A stretch of 64,000 nt of DNA from Hyphomicrobiales bacterium (GCA_900470095.1 UBZM01000025.1:124001-188000); one strand, 5' to 3'. Counted from the first letter of the stretch, positions 53,854 to 63,601 are shown. A program made the numbers and translations. The notes: generated by a model from the sequence alone, not told the origin.

Positions 53854-55457
53854 CGCTTGGCGGCTCGGCCCTCATTCTGCCGCGCTTTGCGATCGCACAG
53901 GCCGATAACCGGCCCTCGATCACCATCGCGGTGCAGAAGATCGCCAATTCCAACACGCTCGACGTGCTGCGCGAGCAGTCCAATGTCGGCGAGCGCGTCT
54001 TCTTCTCGTCGATCTGGGAGGGGCTGATCGGCCGCAACTGGCTCGGCAATCTCGAGACCGTTCCCGGTCTCGCGACCGAGTGGAAGCGCATCGACGACAA
54101 GACTGTCGAGCTCAAGCTGCGCCGCGGTGTGAAGTTCCATAACGGCGACGAGCTGACGGCGGAGGATGTCGCGTTCTCCTTCAGCAGGCAGCGCATGTTC
54201 GGCGACACGCAGCCGTCGCAGGGGAAGACGATCTCCGTCGACTTCGTCGTCGGCGGGGGCCGCGCCAACAAGGAACTGCCGGCAGAAGTGCCGGCGGTGG
54301 CGCGCCGCTCCTGGCCGGCTCTGCTCGGCATCGAGATCGTCGACAAATACACGGTGCGCTTCGTCAACGGCACGCCCGACGTGACGATGGAGGGCCGCAT
54401 CTCGCGCTATGGCAGCGAGATCATGAATCGGCGCGCCTTCGAAGAGGCGAAAACCTATAGCGACTGGGCGACCAGGCCGGTCACGACCGGCCCCTACCGG
54501 ATCGCCGAGTATCGCCCGGACGTCTCGCTGCTGCTCGAGGCCCATGACGAGTACTGGGGTGGCCGCCCGCCGCTGAAATCGATCCGTTTTGTCGAGGTGC
54601 CGGAGACGGCGTCCCGCATCAACGGGCTGCTCTCCGGCCAGTACCAGTTCGCCTGCGACATCCCGCCGGACCAGATCTCGCAGATCGAGAAGAATCCGGC
54701 CTTCGAGGTGCAGGGCGGGACCATTCTCAATCACCGCCTGACGGTATTCGACAAGAGCCATGCGCAGCTGCAGAATCCGCTGGTTCGCCGCGCCATGACG
54801 CATTCGATCGACCGGCAGGCGATCGTCGACTCGCTCTGGGCCGGCCGTACCGTGGTGCCGAAGGGGCTGCAATGGCCCTATTACGGCGAGATGTTCCACG
54901 CCGATTGGGCGGTGCCGGCCTTCGATCTGAAGCTGGCGCGCGAGCTGGTCAAGCAGTCCGGCTACAAGGGCGATCCGATCCCGTATCGCCTGCTCAACAA
55001 CTACTACACCAACCAGACTGCCACGGCGCAGGTCCTGGTCGAGATGTGGAAGGAGGCGGGGCTCAACGTCGAGATCCAGGTCAAGGAGAACTGGCAGCAG
55101 ATTCTCGAGCGCACGCCGACCCGGGCGGTGCGCGACTGGTCGAATTCGGCGCCCTTCAACGATCCCGTCTCCTCGATCGTTGCCCAGCACGGCCCCAACG
55201 GCCAGCAGCAGCAGGCCGGCGAATGGCGCAATGACGAGATGAACATGCTCTCGGTCGAACTCGAAACCTCGACCGACCGGGCCCGCCGCAAGGCCGCGTT
55301 CCGCCGCATGCTGGAAATCGCCGAGCGCGAGGACCCGGCCTATACGGTGCTGCACCAGAACGCGACCTTCACGGCCAAACCCAAGGCACTGGCCTGGAAG
55401 GCCTCGCCGGCCTTCGCGATGGATTTCCGTGCCGAGAACTGGGGCGGCCGGAGCTGA
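53820..55457 (+). CDS. ABC transporter substrate-binding protein, SBP_bac_5 family (copy 1)
   Basis: A 545-residue periplasmic protein with a twin-arginine-like export signal ([24 protein letters not shown], residues 5-28). Family motifs are [26 protein letters not shown] and TTGPYRIAEYRPDVSL. It is a tandem paralogue of the gene at 55529, with near-identical DNA at the start of the mature protein. It starts inside the end of pehA, so the hydrolase and uptake genes are translationally linked. The AccA-type agrocinopine binding proteins belong to the same family, so a phosphodiester-type sugar or nucleoside ligand is plausible. Confidence 0.93.
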   Translation: MVGSFTRRSAIALGGSALILPRFAIAQADNRPSITIAVQKIANSNTLDVLREQSNVGERVFFSSIWEGLIGRNWLGNLETVPGLATEWKRIDDKTVELKLRRGVKFHNGDELTAEDVAFSFSRQRMFGDTQPSQGKTISVDFVVGGGRANKELPAEVPAVARRSWPALLGIEIVDKYTVRFVNGTPDVTMEGRISRYGSEIMNRRAFEEAKTYSDWATRPVTTGPYRIAEYRPDVSLLLEAHDEYWGGRPPLKSIRFVEVPETASRINGLLSGQYQFACDIPPDQISQIEKNPAFEVQGGTILNHRLTVFDKSHAQLQNPLVRRAMTHSIDRQAIVDSLWAGRTVVPKGLQWPYYGEMFHADWAVPAFDLKLARELVKQSGYKGDPIPYRLLNNYYTNQTATAQVLVEMWKEAGLNVEIQVKENWQQILERTPTRAVRDWSNSAPFNDPVSSIVAQHGPNGQQQQAGEWRNDEMNMLSVELETSTDRARRKAAFRRMLEIAEREDPAYTVLHQNATFTAKPKALAWKASPAFAMDFRAENWGGRS

Positions 55458-55470
55458 TCGCAGTCCTATC

Positions 55471-55497
55471 GCGGCGCGCCCCGAAAGGGCGCGCCGC
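55471..55497 (+). terminator. Strong hairpin between the two binding-protein genes
   Basis: GCGGCGCGCCC (55471-55481) and GGGCGCGCCGC (55487-55497) are perfect 11-bp arms around CGAAA, followed by TTTCTGTTT. This is a good intrinsic terminator shape with a modest T-run. It would partly stop transcription after copy 1, raising its level above copy 2 and the importer. Confidence 0.75.
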
Positions 55498-55528
55498 TTT
55501 CTGTTTCCGATGACTTCTGGAGGGTTCA

Positions 55529-57166
55529 TTGACCCATCTGACACGCCGCCATGCGCTTGGCCTCGGCGCGGCCTCGACCGGTGCCCTGATCCTGCCGCGC
55601 TTCGCGATCGCCCAGGCCGATAACCGGCCCTCGATCACCATCGCGGTCCAGAAGATCGCCAATTCCAACACGTTGGAAACGCTGCGCGAGCAGTCCAATG
55701 TCGGCACCCGCACCTTCTACAGCTATGCCGAGAGCCTGATCGATACCGACTGGGCCGGCGACCTGTCGCTCCGGCCGGGCCTCGCCACGGCCTGGCGCCG
55801 CATCGATGACCGCACCGTCGAGCTGACGCTACGCCAGGGCGTCACGTTTCATAATGGCGAGACCATGACTGCCGAGGACGTCGCCTTCTCCTTCGGCTCC
55901 GAACGGATGTGGGGTGGAGCGGGGCAGGCGGGCTCGGCCGGGCTATTCGGTTCGGTGACTGCCGGCGCCGCCGGCAAGCAGCCGCCCGCCGAGGTGGTGG
56001 CGGTGGCGAGGCGAGCCTTCCCGGGCTTCGAGAAAATCGAGATCGTCGATCCGCAGACCGTTCGCTTCGTTAACAAGACACCCGACGTGACGCTCGAAGG
56101 CCGTATCTCGCGCAATGTCGGCATCATCGTCTCGCGCAAGGCTTTTGCCGAGGCCGGGAGCTGGCTCGACTGGGCGCGTAAGCCCGTCGGGACAGGGCCC
56201 TATGGGATCGCCGAGTTCAAGCCCGATCAGTCGCTGACGCTCGTCGCGCATGACGCCTACTGGGGCGGCCGGCCGCTCCTCAAGCAGATCCGGTTCGTCG
56301 AGGTGCCGGAGACGGCGTCCCGCATCAACGGTCTGCGTTCGGGCGAGTATGACTTTGCCTGCGATATCCCGCCTGACCAGATCAGCGAGATCGAGAAGAA
56401 CCCGCGTCATGAGGTGCTCGGCGGCCTGATCACCAATCACCGCCTGACGACCTTCGACAAGACCCATCCCCAACTCGAAAACCCGCTGGTGCGCCGGGCC
56501 ATGACCCATGCCATCGACCGCCAGACCATCGTCGATGCGCTCTGGGGCGGGCGCACCCGCGTGCCCAAGGGGCTGCAATGGGAGTTCTACGGCGACATGT
56601 TTATCGCCGATTGGGCGGTACCGGCCTTCGATCCCAAGCTCGCCCGCGAACTGGTGAAGCAGTCGGGCTACAAGGGCGACACGATTCCTTACCGGCTGCT
56701 CAACAATTACTATACCGGCCAGGTTTCAACGGCGCAGGTGCTAATCGAGAGCTGGCGCGAGATCGGCCTGAACGTCGAAATCGAAAGCAAGGAGAACTTC
56801 CCGCAGGTTCTGGCAAAGGGGTCGACGCGGGCGGTGCGCGACTGGTCGAACAGCGCCGCCTTCAACGATCCTGTCGCCTCGATCACCGCCCAGCACGGCC
56901 CGACCGGCCAGCAATGGCAGATTGGCGAGTGGCGCAACGACGAGATGGGCAAGCTGTCCGACGAGCTTGAGACCTCGACCGACCGTGCCAGGCGCAAGGC
57001 GATGTTCCGCCGCATCCTGGAAATCTGCGAGCGCGAGGACCCCGCCTATACCGTGCTGCACCAGACAGCGAATTTCACGGCCAAGCGCCGGGATATCCAG
57101 TGGAAGGCGGCACAGGCCTTCGTCATGGATTTCAGGGCGCGCAACTGGGGCGGGATCCGCTCGTGA
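55529..57166 (+). CDS. ABC transporter substrate-binding protein, SBP_bac_5 family (copy 2)
   Basis: A 545-residue paralogue of the preceding gene with the same length. Export signal [27 protein letters not shown]; mature motifs [26 protein letters not shown] and [27 protein letters not shown]. It starts at TTG, with GGAGGG at 55519-55524 as the ribosome site. Identity is very high in the signal-mature junction (residues about 18-55) and lower elsewhere, hinting at recent gene conversion. Both copies likely feed the same Opp/Dpp permeases and ATPases downstream. Confidence 0.93.
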   Translation: MTHLTRRHALGLGAASTGALILPRFAIAQADNRPSITIAVQKIANSNTLETLREQSNVGTRTFYSYAESLIDTDWAGDLSLRPGLATAWRRIDDRTVELTLRQGVTFHNGETMTAEDVAFSFGSERMWGGAGQAGSAGLFGSVTAGAAGKQPPAEVVAVARRAFPGFEKIEIVDPQTVRFVNKTPDVTLEGRISRNVGIIVSRKAFAEAGSWLDWARKPVGTGPYGIAEFKPDQSLTLVAHDAYWGGRPLLKQIRFVEVPETASRINGLRSGEYDFACDIPPDQISEIEKNPRHEVLGGLITNHRLTTFDKTHPQLENPLVRRAMTHAIDRQTIVDALWGGRTRVPKGLQWEFYGDMFIADWAVPAFDPKLARELVKQSGYKGDTIPYRLLNNYYTGQVSTAQVLIESWREIGLNVEIESKENFPQVLAKGSTRAVRDWSNSAAFNDPVASITAQHGPTGQQWQIGEWRNDEMGKLSDELETSTDRARRKAMFRRILEICEREDPAYTVLHQTANFTAKRRDIQWKAAQAFVMDFRARNWGGIRS

Positions 57167-58182
57167 GCACGGTGTTGGACAGGTTCGGCACCGTCGCTGA
57201 CCCGCTGGTCGAGATCAACGGACTGACGGTCGCCTTCGACGGCGTGAAAGTGTTGCACGGCATCGATCTCTCGGTCGCACGCGGCGAGGCGGTCGGCCTG
57301 GTCGGCGAGTCCGGCTGCGGCAAATCGGTGACCTGGCTGGCCGCTCTCGGCCTCCTGCCGAAGAAGGCGAGCGTCTCCGGCAATGTCAGGCTGGGCAGCA
57401 CGGAGCTGATCGACGCCGAACCGGACGTGCTGGACACGGTGCGCGGTGGGCGCATTGCCATGATCTTCCAGGATCCGGCGAGCGCGCTCAATCCCGTCCT
57501 TCGCCTCGGCAAGCAGGTGGGAGAGGCCCTGGCGCTGCATGGCGGCCTCTCCGGGGCGGCGATCAGGGCGGAAGCAAGACGCCTGTTCGATCTCGTCGGG
57601 ATTCCGGACGCGGCGCGCCGGCTCGATGCCTTCCCGCACGAACTCTCGGGTGGCCAGAACCAGCGCGTGATGATCGCCATGGCGCTCGCCGGCAAACCCG
57701 ACCTGCTCGTGGCTGATGAGCCGACCACGGCGCTCGATGCCACCATCCAGGCGCAGATTCTCGAGCTATTGACCAAGATCCGGCGCGAGACCGACATGGC
57801 GCTGGTGCTGATCAGCCATGATCTCGGCGTGATATCGCAGACCTGCGACCGGGTCTGCGTGATGTATGCCGGGCGGATCATCGAGACTGCCGAGGCTCAG
57901 TCGCTGTTCGACACGCCGCTGCATCCCTACACGCAGGGTTTGATCGCCGCGCTGCCTCCGCTGGAAGGCGTCCGCCGCAGGCTCGACCCGATCGAGGGCA
58001 ATGTGCCCGAGCCCTGGAACCTGCCACCGGGCTGCGCCTTCGCGCCACGTTGCCCACGGCGGGGCGAGGCCTGCGACGCAGGCGTGCCGCCCCTGGCCTG
58101 GAAGGCGCCGGGACGCTTTGCGGCCTGCATCAAGGCGCTTCAGGCCGAACCGGTGCGCCCGCGGGAGCCGGTTTACGCATGA
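57163..58182 (+). CDS. ABC transporter ATP-binding protein, DppD type
   Basis: A 339-residue ATPase starting at a GTG that overlaps the preceding stop (GTGA). Walker [13 protein letters not shown], the signature [15 protein letters not shown], and Walker [14 protein letters not shown]. The C-terminal oligopeptide-transporter tail contains [14 protein letters not shown], the cysteine cluster found in Dpp/Opp ATPases, which can bind an iron-sulfur cluster in some members. It pairs with the next ATPase for the import system that contains both binding proteins. Confidence 0.94.
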   Translation: MSTVLDRFGTVADPLVEINGLTVAFDGVKVLHGIDLSVARGEAVGLVGESGCGKSVTWLAALGLLPKKASVSGNVRLGSTELIDAEPDVLDTVRGGRIAMIFQDPASALNPVLRLGKQVGEALALHGGLSGAAIRAEARRLFDLVGIPDAARRLDAFPHELSGGQNQRVMIAMALAGKPDLLVADEPTTALDATIQAQILELLTKIRRETDMALVLISHDLGVISQTCDRVCVMYAGRIIETAEAQSLFDTPLHPYTQGLIAALPPLEGVRRRLDPIEGNVPEPWNLPPGCAFAPRCPRRGEACDAGVPPLAWKAPGRFAACIKALQAEPVRPREPVYA

Positions 58183-59171
58183 GCGCTCCCTTGCTTCAGA
58201 CGCGCAATGTCACGCGCTGCTACGGCATGCGCAAAGGCCTGCTTGGCCGCTCCGTCGAGGTGCGCGCCGTCGATGGCGTCTCGCTGACGGTCGAACGCGG
58301 CCGGACACTTGGCCTCGTCGGCGAATCCGGCTCCGGAAAATCAACCACGGGCCGGCTCGCGCTCGGGCTCGAGAAGCCCGATGCGGGGGATGTTCTGTTC
58401 AAGGGCGCCGCCATGCCCGGCACGGACAGCTTGGCCTGGCGCCAGATGCGCGCGCGCATGCAGATGATCTACCAGGACCCGCTCGGCGCGCTCGACCGGC
58501 GCCTCCAGATCGTCGAACAGGTGCGAGAGCCCTTCGACGTGCATGGGCTTGGCCAGCCGAAGGAGCGCGAGGCGCTGGCCTTCGCGTTGCTGCAATCGGT
58601 CGGCCTGCGCGCCGACCAGGGCCGGCGCTACCCGCATGAACTCTCCGGGGGACAGCGCCAGCGCGCGGTCATCGCCCGCGCGCTTGCCACCAAGCCGGAC
58701 CTCCTGGTCTGCGACGAGCCGGTCTCGGCGCTCGACGTCTCGATCCAGGCCCAGGTGATCAATCTCCTGGTCGATATCCAGCAGGAACTCGGCCTCGGTC
58801 TGCTGTTCATCAGCCACGATCTCAAGGTGATCAGGCAGGTCAGCCATCGCGTCGCGGTGATGTATCTCGGCCGGATCGTCGAAGAGGGCGAGGCCGACCT
58901 GCTGCTTTCCAACCCGGCACATCCCTATACCGAGGCGCTGGTCTCGGCCGCGCCGGTGCCCGGCCGCCGCACGCGCCCCCGGATCGTGCTGCAGGGCGAC
59001 CCGCCGAACCCCGCGGCGCGCCCCTCGGGATGTGCCTTCCACCCCCGCTGTCATGCGGCACGCGAGCGCTGCAAGGTCGAGAGCCCGTTGCTGAAGCCGA
59101 TGCCGGATGGCCGGCTTGCTGCTTGCCATGTTGCGCATGACCAGGCCAATTTCCTGAAGGCTGCGAGCTGA
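58179..59171 (+). CDS. ABC transporter ATP-binding protein, DppF type
   Basis: A 330-residue ATPase starting at ATG 58179, overlapping the preceding stop by four bases. Walker A VGESGSGKSTTG, the signature [15 protein letters not shown] and Walker B LLVCDEPVSALDV. The C-terminus has CAFHPRCHAARERC, the second cysteine cluster. YGMRKGLLGRSVEVRAVDGVSLTV at the start is typical of DppF. Together with DppD it powers the two permeases that follow. Confidence 0.94.
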   Translation: MSAPLLQTRNVTRCYGMRKGLLGRSVEVRAVDGVSLTVERGRTLGLVGESGSGKSTTGRLALGLEKPDAGDVLFKGAAMPGTDSLAWRQMRARMQMIYQDPLGALDRRLQIVEQVREPFDVHGLGQPKEREALAFALLQSVGLRADQGRRYPHELSGGQRQRAVIARALATKPDLLVCDEPVSALDVSIQAQVINLLVDIQQELGLGLLFISHDLKVIRQVSHRVAVMYLGRIVEEGEADLLLSNPAHPYTEALVSAAPVPGRRTRPRIVLQGDPPNPAARPSGCAFHPRCHAARERCKVESPLLKPMPDGRLAACHVAHDQANFLKAAS

Positions 59172-60106
59172 TGCTGCGTTTCTTCTTTCTGCGTCTCGGT
59201 CGCGCGGCACTGACCGTTGCCCTCGTCGTGACCTTCGCCTTCGTGGTGCTGAGGCTTTCCGGCGATCCGGCGCTGATCATCATGAGCGTGGATGCTCCGC
59301 CTGAGGCCATCGCCGCCTTCCGCAAGGCCTGGGGCCTCGATGATCCGATCTGGCTGCAATATCTGCGCTATTTCTCGGCGATCGGGCAGGGTGAGCTTGG
59401 CCAGTCGATGCGCGATGGCCGGCCGGCTCTCGAGCTCGTCGCCGAGCGCATCCCCGCCACTCTGGCGCTGACCCTGCCGGCGCTTGCGCTCAAGCTCGGC
59501 ATCGGCATCCCCGCCGGCATCTATGCCTCCCTGCATCGCGACAGCCTGATCGACCGCATCGTCATGGTCACGGCAGTCGCCGGCTTCACAGTGCCGAGCT
59601 TCGTCCTCGGCCTGGTGCTTGTGCTGATCTTCTCGGTCCAGCTCGGCTGGCTGCCCTCCGGCGGCCAGGAGAGCTGGCGCCACGCCATCCTGCCGGTGCT
59701 GACGCTTGGCATTGGCGGCGCGGCAGTGCTTGCCCGCTTTACCCGCAGCGCCATGCTCGAGGTGCTCGGCCAATCCTATATCCGAACGGCCAGCGCCAAG
59801 GGTGTTCCGTGGCCTGCCGTGGTGCGCGGCCACGCGCTGCCCAACGCCGCGGTCCCGACCGTCACCATCGTCGGCTTCATGGTCGGCAGCCTGATCGCCG
59901 GCGCGGTTGTGGTCGAGAGCGTGTTCTCCTGGCCGGGCGTCGGACGGCTGCTTGTGGTGTCGGTCGCCAACCGCGACCTTGCCATCGTGCAGTGCATCCT
60001 CCTGTTGGTCGCGATCACCATGGTCAGCGCCAATCTGATCGTCGATCTGCTTTACGGCGTGCTCGATCCACGCCTGCGCAGCGGCGCCAAGGCAGGAGCG
60101 CATTGA
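59171..60106 (+). CDS. ABC transporter permease, DppB type
   Basis: A 311-residue inner-membrane permease. The ATG overlaps the ATPase stop by one base (TGATG). The first helix is RAALTVALVVTFAFVVLRLSGDP; the EAA loop is YIRTASAKGVPWPAVVRGHALPNAAVPTV, and IAGAVVVESVFSWPGVGRLLVVSV follows. Forms a heterodimer with the next gene. The family-typical end VDLLYGVLDPRLR is present. Confidence 0.94.
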   Translation: MLRFFFLRLGRAALTVALVVTFAFVVLRLSGDPALIIMSVDAPPEAIAAFRKAWGLDDPIWLQYLRYFSAIGQGELGQSMRDGRPALELVAERIPATLALTLPALALKLGIGIPAGIYASLHRDSLIDRIVMVTAVAGFTVPSFVLGLVLVLIFSVQLGWLPSGGQESWRHAILPVLTLGIGGAAVLARFTRSAMLEVLGQSYIRTASAKGVPWPAVVRGHALPNAAVPTVTIVGFMVGSLIAGAVVVESVFSWPGVGRLLVVSVANRDLAIVQCILLLVAITMVSANLIVDLLYGVLDPRLRSGAKAGAH

Positions 60107-60107
60107 G

Positions 60108-60983
60108 GTGGCCGACATCACAGCCGCTGGCTCTGCGACCGCCACCGTCGACAAGGTCGCCCCCCAGCCGAAGAACCGCATCCCGCTGCTGGTCTGGTTC
60201 GGGCTGATCTGGATCGGCTTCATCCTGATCGTGGCGCTGACGGCGGACTGGATCACGCCCTATCGCTTCACCGCCTACGACCTGCGCAATCGGCTTTCGC
60301 CGCCCGGCCATGTGCTGCACTGGCTCGGCACGGACGAACTCGGCCGCGACGTGCTCTCGCGCCTGATCGTTTCGATCCGCATTTCGCTGCTGGTCGCCTT
60401 CGGCGCGACCGTGATCTCGGCGGTGTTCGGCACGGTGATGGGTTTTCTCGCCGCGCATTTCCGCGGCTGGGTCGAGCAGTTCGTGCTGATGCTGGCCGAT
60501 TTCCAGGCGGCGATGCCCTTCCTGATCCTTGCGCTCTCGGTGCTTGCCTTCTTCGGCAATGCTCTGCCGCTCTTCATCGGACTGATGGGGCTCTATGGCT
60601 GGGAGCGCTATGCCCGCATCTCGCGCGGCCTGGCGATCTCGGCCGGGGCGCAGGGTTATGCCGGCGCGGTGCGCCAGATCGGGGCAAGCCCGGCACGCGT
60701 CTACCTGCGCCATATCCTGCCGAATATCGCCTCGACGCTGATCGTCTCGATGACGCTGACCTTTCCCGAGGTCATCCTGCTCGAGAGCGGGCTCTCCTTC
60801 CTGGGGCTCGGCGTTCAGCCTCCGATGACGAGCCTCGGAAACATGGTCGGCTATGGCCGCGAATATCTGACCCGTGCCCCCTGGATCATGCTCGCGCCAG
60901 CCTGCACCATCGTGCTGACGACGCTGGCGGTGAGTCTCGTCGGCGACTGGCTGCGCGATCGGCTCGATCCGACCCTGCGCTGA
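60108..60983 (+). CDS. ABC transporter permease, DppC type
   Basis: A 291-residue inner-membrane permease starting at GTG 60108, two bases after the DppB stop, with AGGAGCG upstream. LHWLGTDELGRDVLSRLIVSIRISLLVA is the DppC motif, and the EAA loop is YAGAVRQIGASPARVYLRHILPNIA. The end LVGDWLRDRLDPTLR is standard. It completes the binding protein-ATPase-permease set. Confidence 0.94.
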   Translation: MADITAAGSATATVDKVAPQPKNRIPLLVWFGLIWIGFILIVALTADWITPYRFTAYDLRNRLSPPGHVLHWLGTDELGRDVLSRLIVSIRISLLVAFGATVISAVFGTVMGFLAAHFRGWVEQFVLMLADFQAAMPFLILALSVLAFFGNALPLFIGLMGLYGWERYARISRGLAISAGAQGYAGAVRQIGASPARVYLRHILPNIASTLIVSMTLTFPEVILLESGLSFLGLGVQPPMTSLGNMVGYGREYLTRAPWIMLAPACTIVLTTLAVSLVGDWLRDRLDPTLR

Positions 60984-60999
60984 TCCTTGGAGAGACAAC

Positions 61000-61923
61000 A
61001 TGCATCCCAATGGCGTCCGCGGTTTCGGCATCACGGCTCCGCGCCCGAAGAGCGATCTCTCCGATTTTGCCGCGATCCTCGACAAGGTCGAGACGCTTGG
61101 CGTCGAGTCGACGGAATTGCCGATCTTCGACATGGACCTGATCATCGGGGGGCGCATCCGCCGTCCGCATCTCGATCTGCTCAAGCGAGCTTGTGCCGGG
61201 CGCAAGCTCGCCTATTCCGCGCATGGTCCGCTGGCGATCAATTTCTTCGATGATCCCGCCCGCCTGCCGCGCCATTTCGAGGTGCTGAAAGCCTCGATCG
61301 AGATCGCGGCCGAGGTCGGCGCGGTCCATTACGTCATGCATTCCGGCGTCATGCCGGCCCAGCCCGGCGAGGTGGTCGAGGCTGCCTATGATCGCCAGCG
61401 TGAGTGGCTGTCGAGGGCCGGAGATGTGGCGCGCGAGCTCGAGCTCCTGCTTTGCGTCGAGACCATGTTCGGTGGCCACCACGGCAGGATGCACGCCTCG
61501 ATGCCGTCGCGGCTCGCCGAGGAGCTCGTCGAGATCGGCCACTCCCATGTCTGGGCGACGCTCGATTTCAGCCATTCCTATTTACGCACGGGCTATTTCG
61601 GAGGCGACTATCTCTGCGAGATCAAGGCGCTTGCCCCTCTCGCCAAGCATCTGCATGTGCACGATTCCTTCGGCCGGGCTGATGCGATCGAGACCTACAG
61701 CCTGAGCGAGAAGCTCGCCTTCGGACACGGCGACCTGCACCTGCCGGTCGGCTGGGGCGATATTCCCTGGGAGGAGCTGATGGAGGCCTGCGTCTTCCCG
61801 GACGGCGTCCTCTTCAACATCGAGCTCAATCCGCGTTTCTGGTACGCGGCCGAGGAATGCGTCGCCACAACCCGGGCGCTTGCGATGCAGGCGCTGACCA
61901 GCGGCTTGAGGAAGAGCGCATGA
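61000..61923 (+). CDS. Sugar phosphate isomerase/epimerase family protein (xylose-isomerase-like TIM barrel)
   Basis: A 307-residue TIM barrel. Metal-site residues expected for the AP-endonuclease-2/xylose isomerase-like fold are present: the glutamate in LCVETMFGG, TLDFSHS, HLHVHDS, and NIELNPR near the C-terminus. GGAGAGA precedes the ATG. Members act as isomerases, epimerases or lyases on sugars or inositols, and some on nucleic acid; the annotation is generic. It lies between the importer and a phosphodiesterase, so it may act on the sugar moiety released by hydrolysis. It overlaps the next start by four bases (ATGA). Confidence 0.85.
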   Translation: MHPNGVRGFGITAPRPKSDLSDFAAILDKVETLGVESTELPIFDMDLIIGGRIRRPHLDLLKRACAGRKLAYSAHGPLAINFFDDPARLPRHFEVLKASIEIAAEVGAVHYVMHSGVMPAQPGEVVEAAYDRQREWLSRAGDVARELELLLCVETMFGGHHGRMHASMPSRLAEELVEIGHSHVWATLDFSHSYLRTGYFGGDYLCEIKALAPLAKHLHVHDSFGRADAIETYSLSEKLAFGHGDLHLPVGWGDIPWEELMEACVFPDGVLFNIELNPRFWYAAEECVATTRALAMQALTSGLRKSA

Positions 61924-63395
61924 GGGATCCCGCCAAGGCCGCAGCCGCCCGCGTCGTCATCTGCGTCTTCGACGGCCTGCGTCCCGATTTCATCCGGCCG
62001 GAGCTGATGCCGAACCTGGCGCGTTTCACAGGGCAGGGCACGTGGTTTCGCGAGGCGCGCAGCGTGTTTCCGTCGATGACGCGCGTGGCCACCACGTCGA
62101 TCGCGACCGGTGCGCCGCCAAAGGTGCACGGCGTCGTCGGCAACGCCTTCCTGTTTCCCGAGGTGACGCGCGAGCATGCGCTCGACATGAGCCGTGCCGA
62201 CGATATCGCGCTGGCGGAGGTTGCGACCGGAGGAGGCCTTGTCGAGGCCGAGAGCTTCGGCGATGTGCTGGCGAAGGCCGGCAAGCGGCTCGCCGTGGTC
62301 CATACCGGTTCGGCCGGCTCTGCCTACCTGATCAATCCGCGTGCCAGGGCCAACGGCCACTGGACCTTCTCGATCCTCGGGCGCGAGCACAGCCAGACGC
62401 CGGACGCGGTGGACGAGATCGTAGCGCGCTTCGGGGCGCTGCCGCCGCGCAGCCTGCCGCGCTTCGAGGAAATCGATTACGCCGAGCGGGTGCTGCGCGA
62501 GCATGTGCTGGCCGAGACGAAGCCCGACGTCGCGCTGATCTGGTTCAATGAGCCCGACACCTCCTTCCATTACCGCTTTCTCGGCTCGCCCGAGACGCTT
62601 GCGGTGCTCAGACATGTCGATGCCGCCTTCGGCAGGCTGCTTGAATGGATCGAGGGGCAGCCCGATGCCGAGCGCTACGCCGTCGTCGCGGCCTCGGATC
62701 ACGGCCAGATTTCGACCAAGGGCGAGCTCGCTCTCTCCGAGTTGCTGCGTGGGCAAGGCCATGCCGGTCGCCGTGCCGCCGAGCGCACGCTGGCCGGCGC
62801 CAGCTTCTCGATGACGGGCGGAAATATGGGGGAAATCCGCATCCTCGAGGGAGGAGCGTCCCGGCGCGACGCGATTGCCGCCTGGCTCCGGGAGCAGGAC
62901 TTCCTGGGCATGCTCTTCTCGAAGGCCCGCAACGAGGTCGAGGGCGAGGTCGAGGGAAGTTTTGCGCTCTCGCTGGTCGATCTCGACCATGCTCGCCAGC
63001 CCGATCTCGTCTACGTCCTGCGCTCCGGCGACGAGCCGGACAGCTATGGCAATCCCGGGCTCGGGCTCCTGACCAAGTTCGATGTGCCGGTCGGCGGCGG
63101 CATGCATGGCGGACTCAACCGGCACGAACTCAACACCGTTCTGGCCGTCCGCGGGGGCGGCTTCGAGCCCGGCGCGAAGGATGTCTGCGCTTGCGGCATC
63201 ATCGATATCGGCCCGACCGTGCTCGGCCTGCTCGGCCTTTCACCGGCACGGACGATGCTGGGCCGGAATCTGGCGCTGCCGGCGACGGAGCAGCGGACCC
63301 GTTCGTTCGAGACCGGCGCCGGCGGGTTCCGTCAGCGCCTCGAACGCGCTGACCGCAAGGGATCGCGCATCATCCTCTCCGGCGCGCGAGGCTGA
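61920..63395 (+). CDS. Alkaline-phosphatase-superfamily phosphodiesterase (NPP-like)
   Basis: A 491-residue protein of the nucleotide pyrophosphatase/phosphodiesterase branch. Metal ligand D18 lies in VFDGLRPDF; the nucleophile is probably T54 in VFPSMTRVATTSIATGAPPKVHG; SDHGQISTKG and GGGMHGGLNRHEL give later metal ligands. WFNEPDTSFHYRFLGS is the substrate-side motif. No signal peptide. NPP-type enzymes cleave phosphodiesters to phosphomonoesters. With the PehA-like enzyme at 52249, the operon would carry two different phosphodiester hydrolases, both apparently cytoplasmic. I chose ATG 61920; an earlier ATG at 61857 lies inside the isomerase. Confidence 0.9.
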   Translation: MRDPAKAAAARVVICVFDGLRPDFIRPELMPNLARFTGQGTWFREARSVFPSMTRVATTSIATGAPPKVHGVVGNAFLFPEVTREHALDMSRADDIALAEVATGGGLVEAESFGDVLAKAGKRLAVVHTGSAGSAYLINPRARANGHWTFSILGREHSQTPDAVDEIVARFGALPPRSLPRFEEIDYAERVLREHVLAETKPDVALIWFNEPDTSFHYRFLGSPETLAVLRHVDAAFGRLLEWIEGQPDAERYAVVAASDHGQISTKGELALSELLRGQGHAGRRAAERTLAGASFSMTGGNMGEIRILEGGASRRDAIAAWLREQDFLGMLFSKARNEVEGEVEGSFALSLVDLDHARQPDLVYVLRSGDEPDSYGNPGLGLLTKFDVPVGGGMHGGLNRHELNTVLAVRGGGFEPGAKDVCACGIIDIGPTVLGLLGLSPARTMLGRNLALPATEQRTRSFETGAGGFRQRLERADRKGSRIILSGARG

Positions 63396-63399
63396 CCTT

Positions 63400-63601
63400 G
63401 GGGTGGGAGCGCTTTCCGCTCCTGCACGAAGGGCATCGACGCGAAACGTCCCGCCCCTTCGAAATGCTTGCCGTCGTGCCAGTCGTACCAGCCACCGGGA
63501 TGCGTGGGCAGGCAGAGTTAGCGCTCCGTCTCGCCTTCCTTCAGCATCGGGGCGACCACGAGATTGAAGCCGAGGGCGCCAAGCTCAGGGATGTTTTGCC
63601 C
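63400..63601 (-). pseudogene. Decayed coding fragment with internal stop
   Basis: On the minus strand one frame reads about 27 residues (NIPELGALGFNLVVAPMLK...) to a TAA at 63520-63518, then continues in the same frame with a protein-like stretch containing GGWYDWHDGKHFEGAGR. The WYD...G...GG pattern and the preceding VVAPML element recall the C-terminal region of GH31 alpha-glycosidases, but only weakly. No start codon or ribosome site fits. Best described as a coding remnant interrupted by a stop. Confidence 0.3.
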
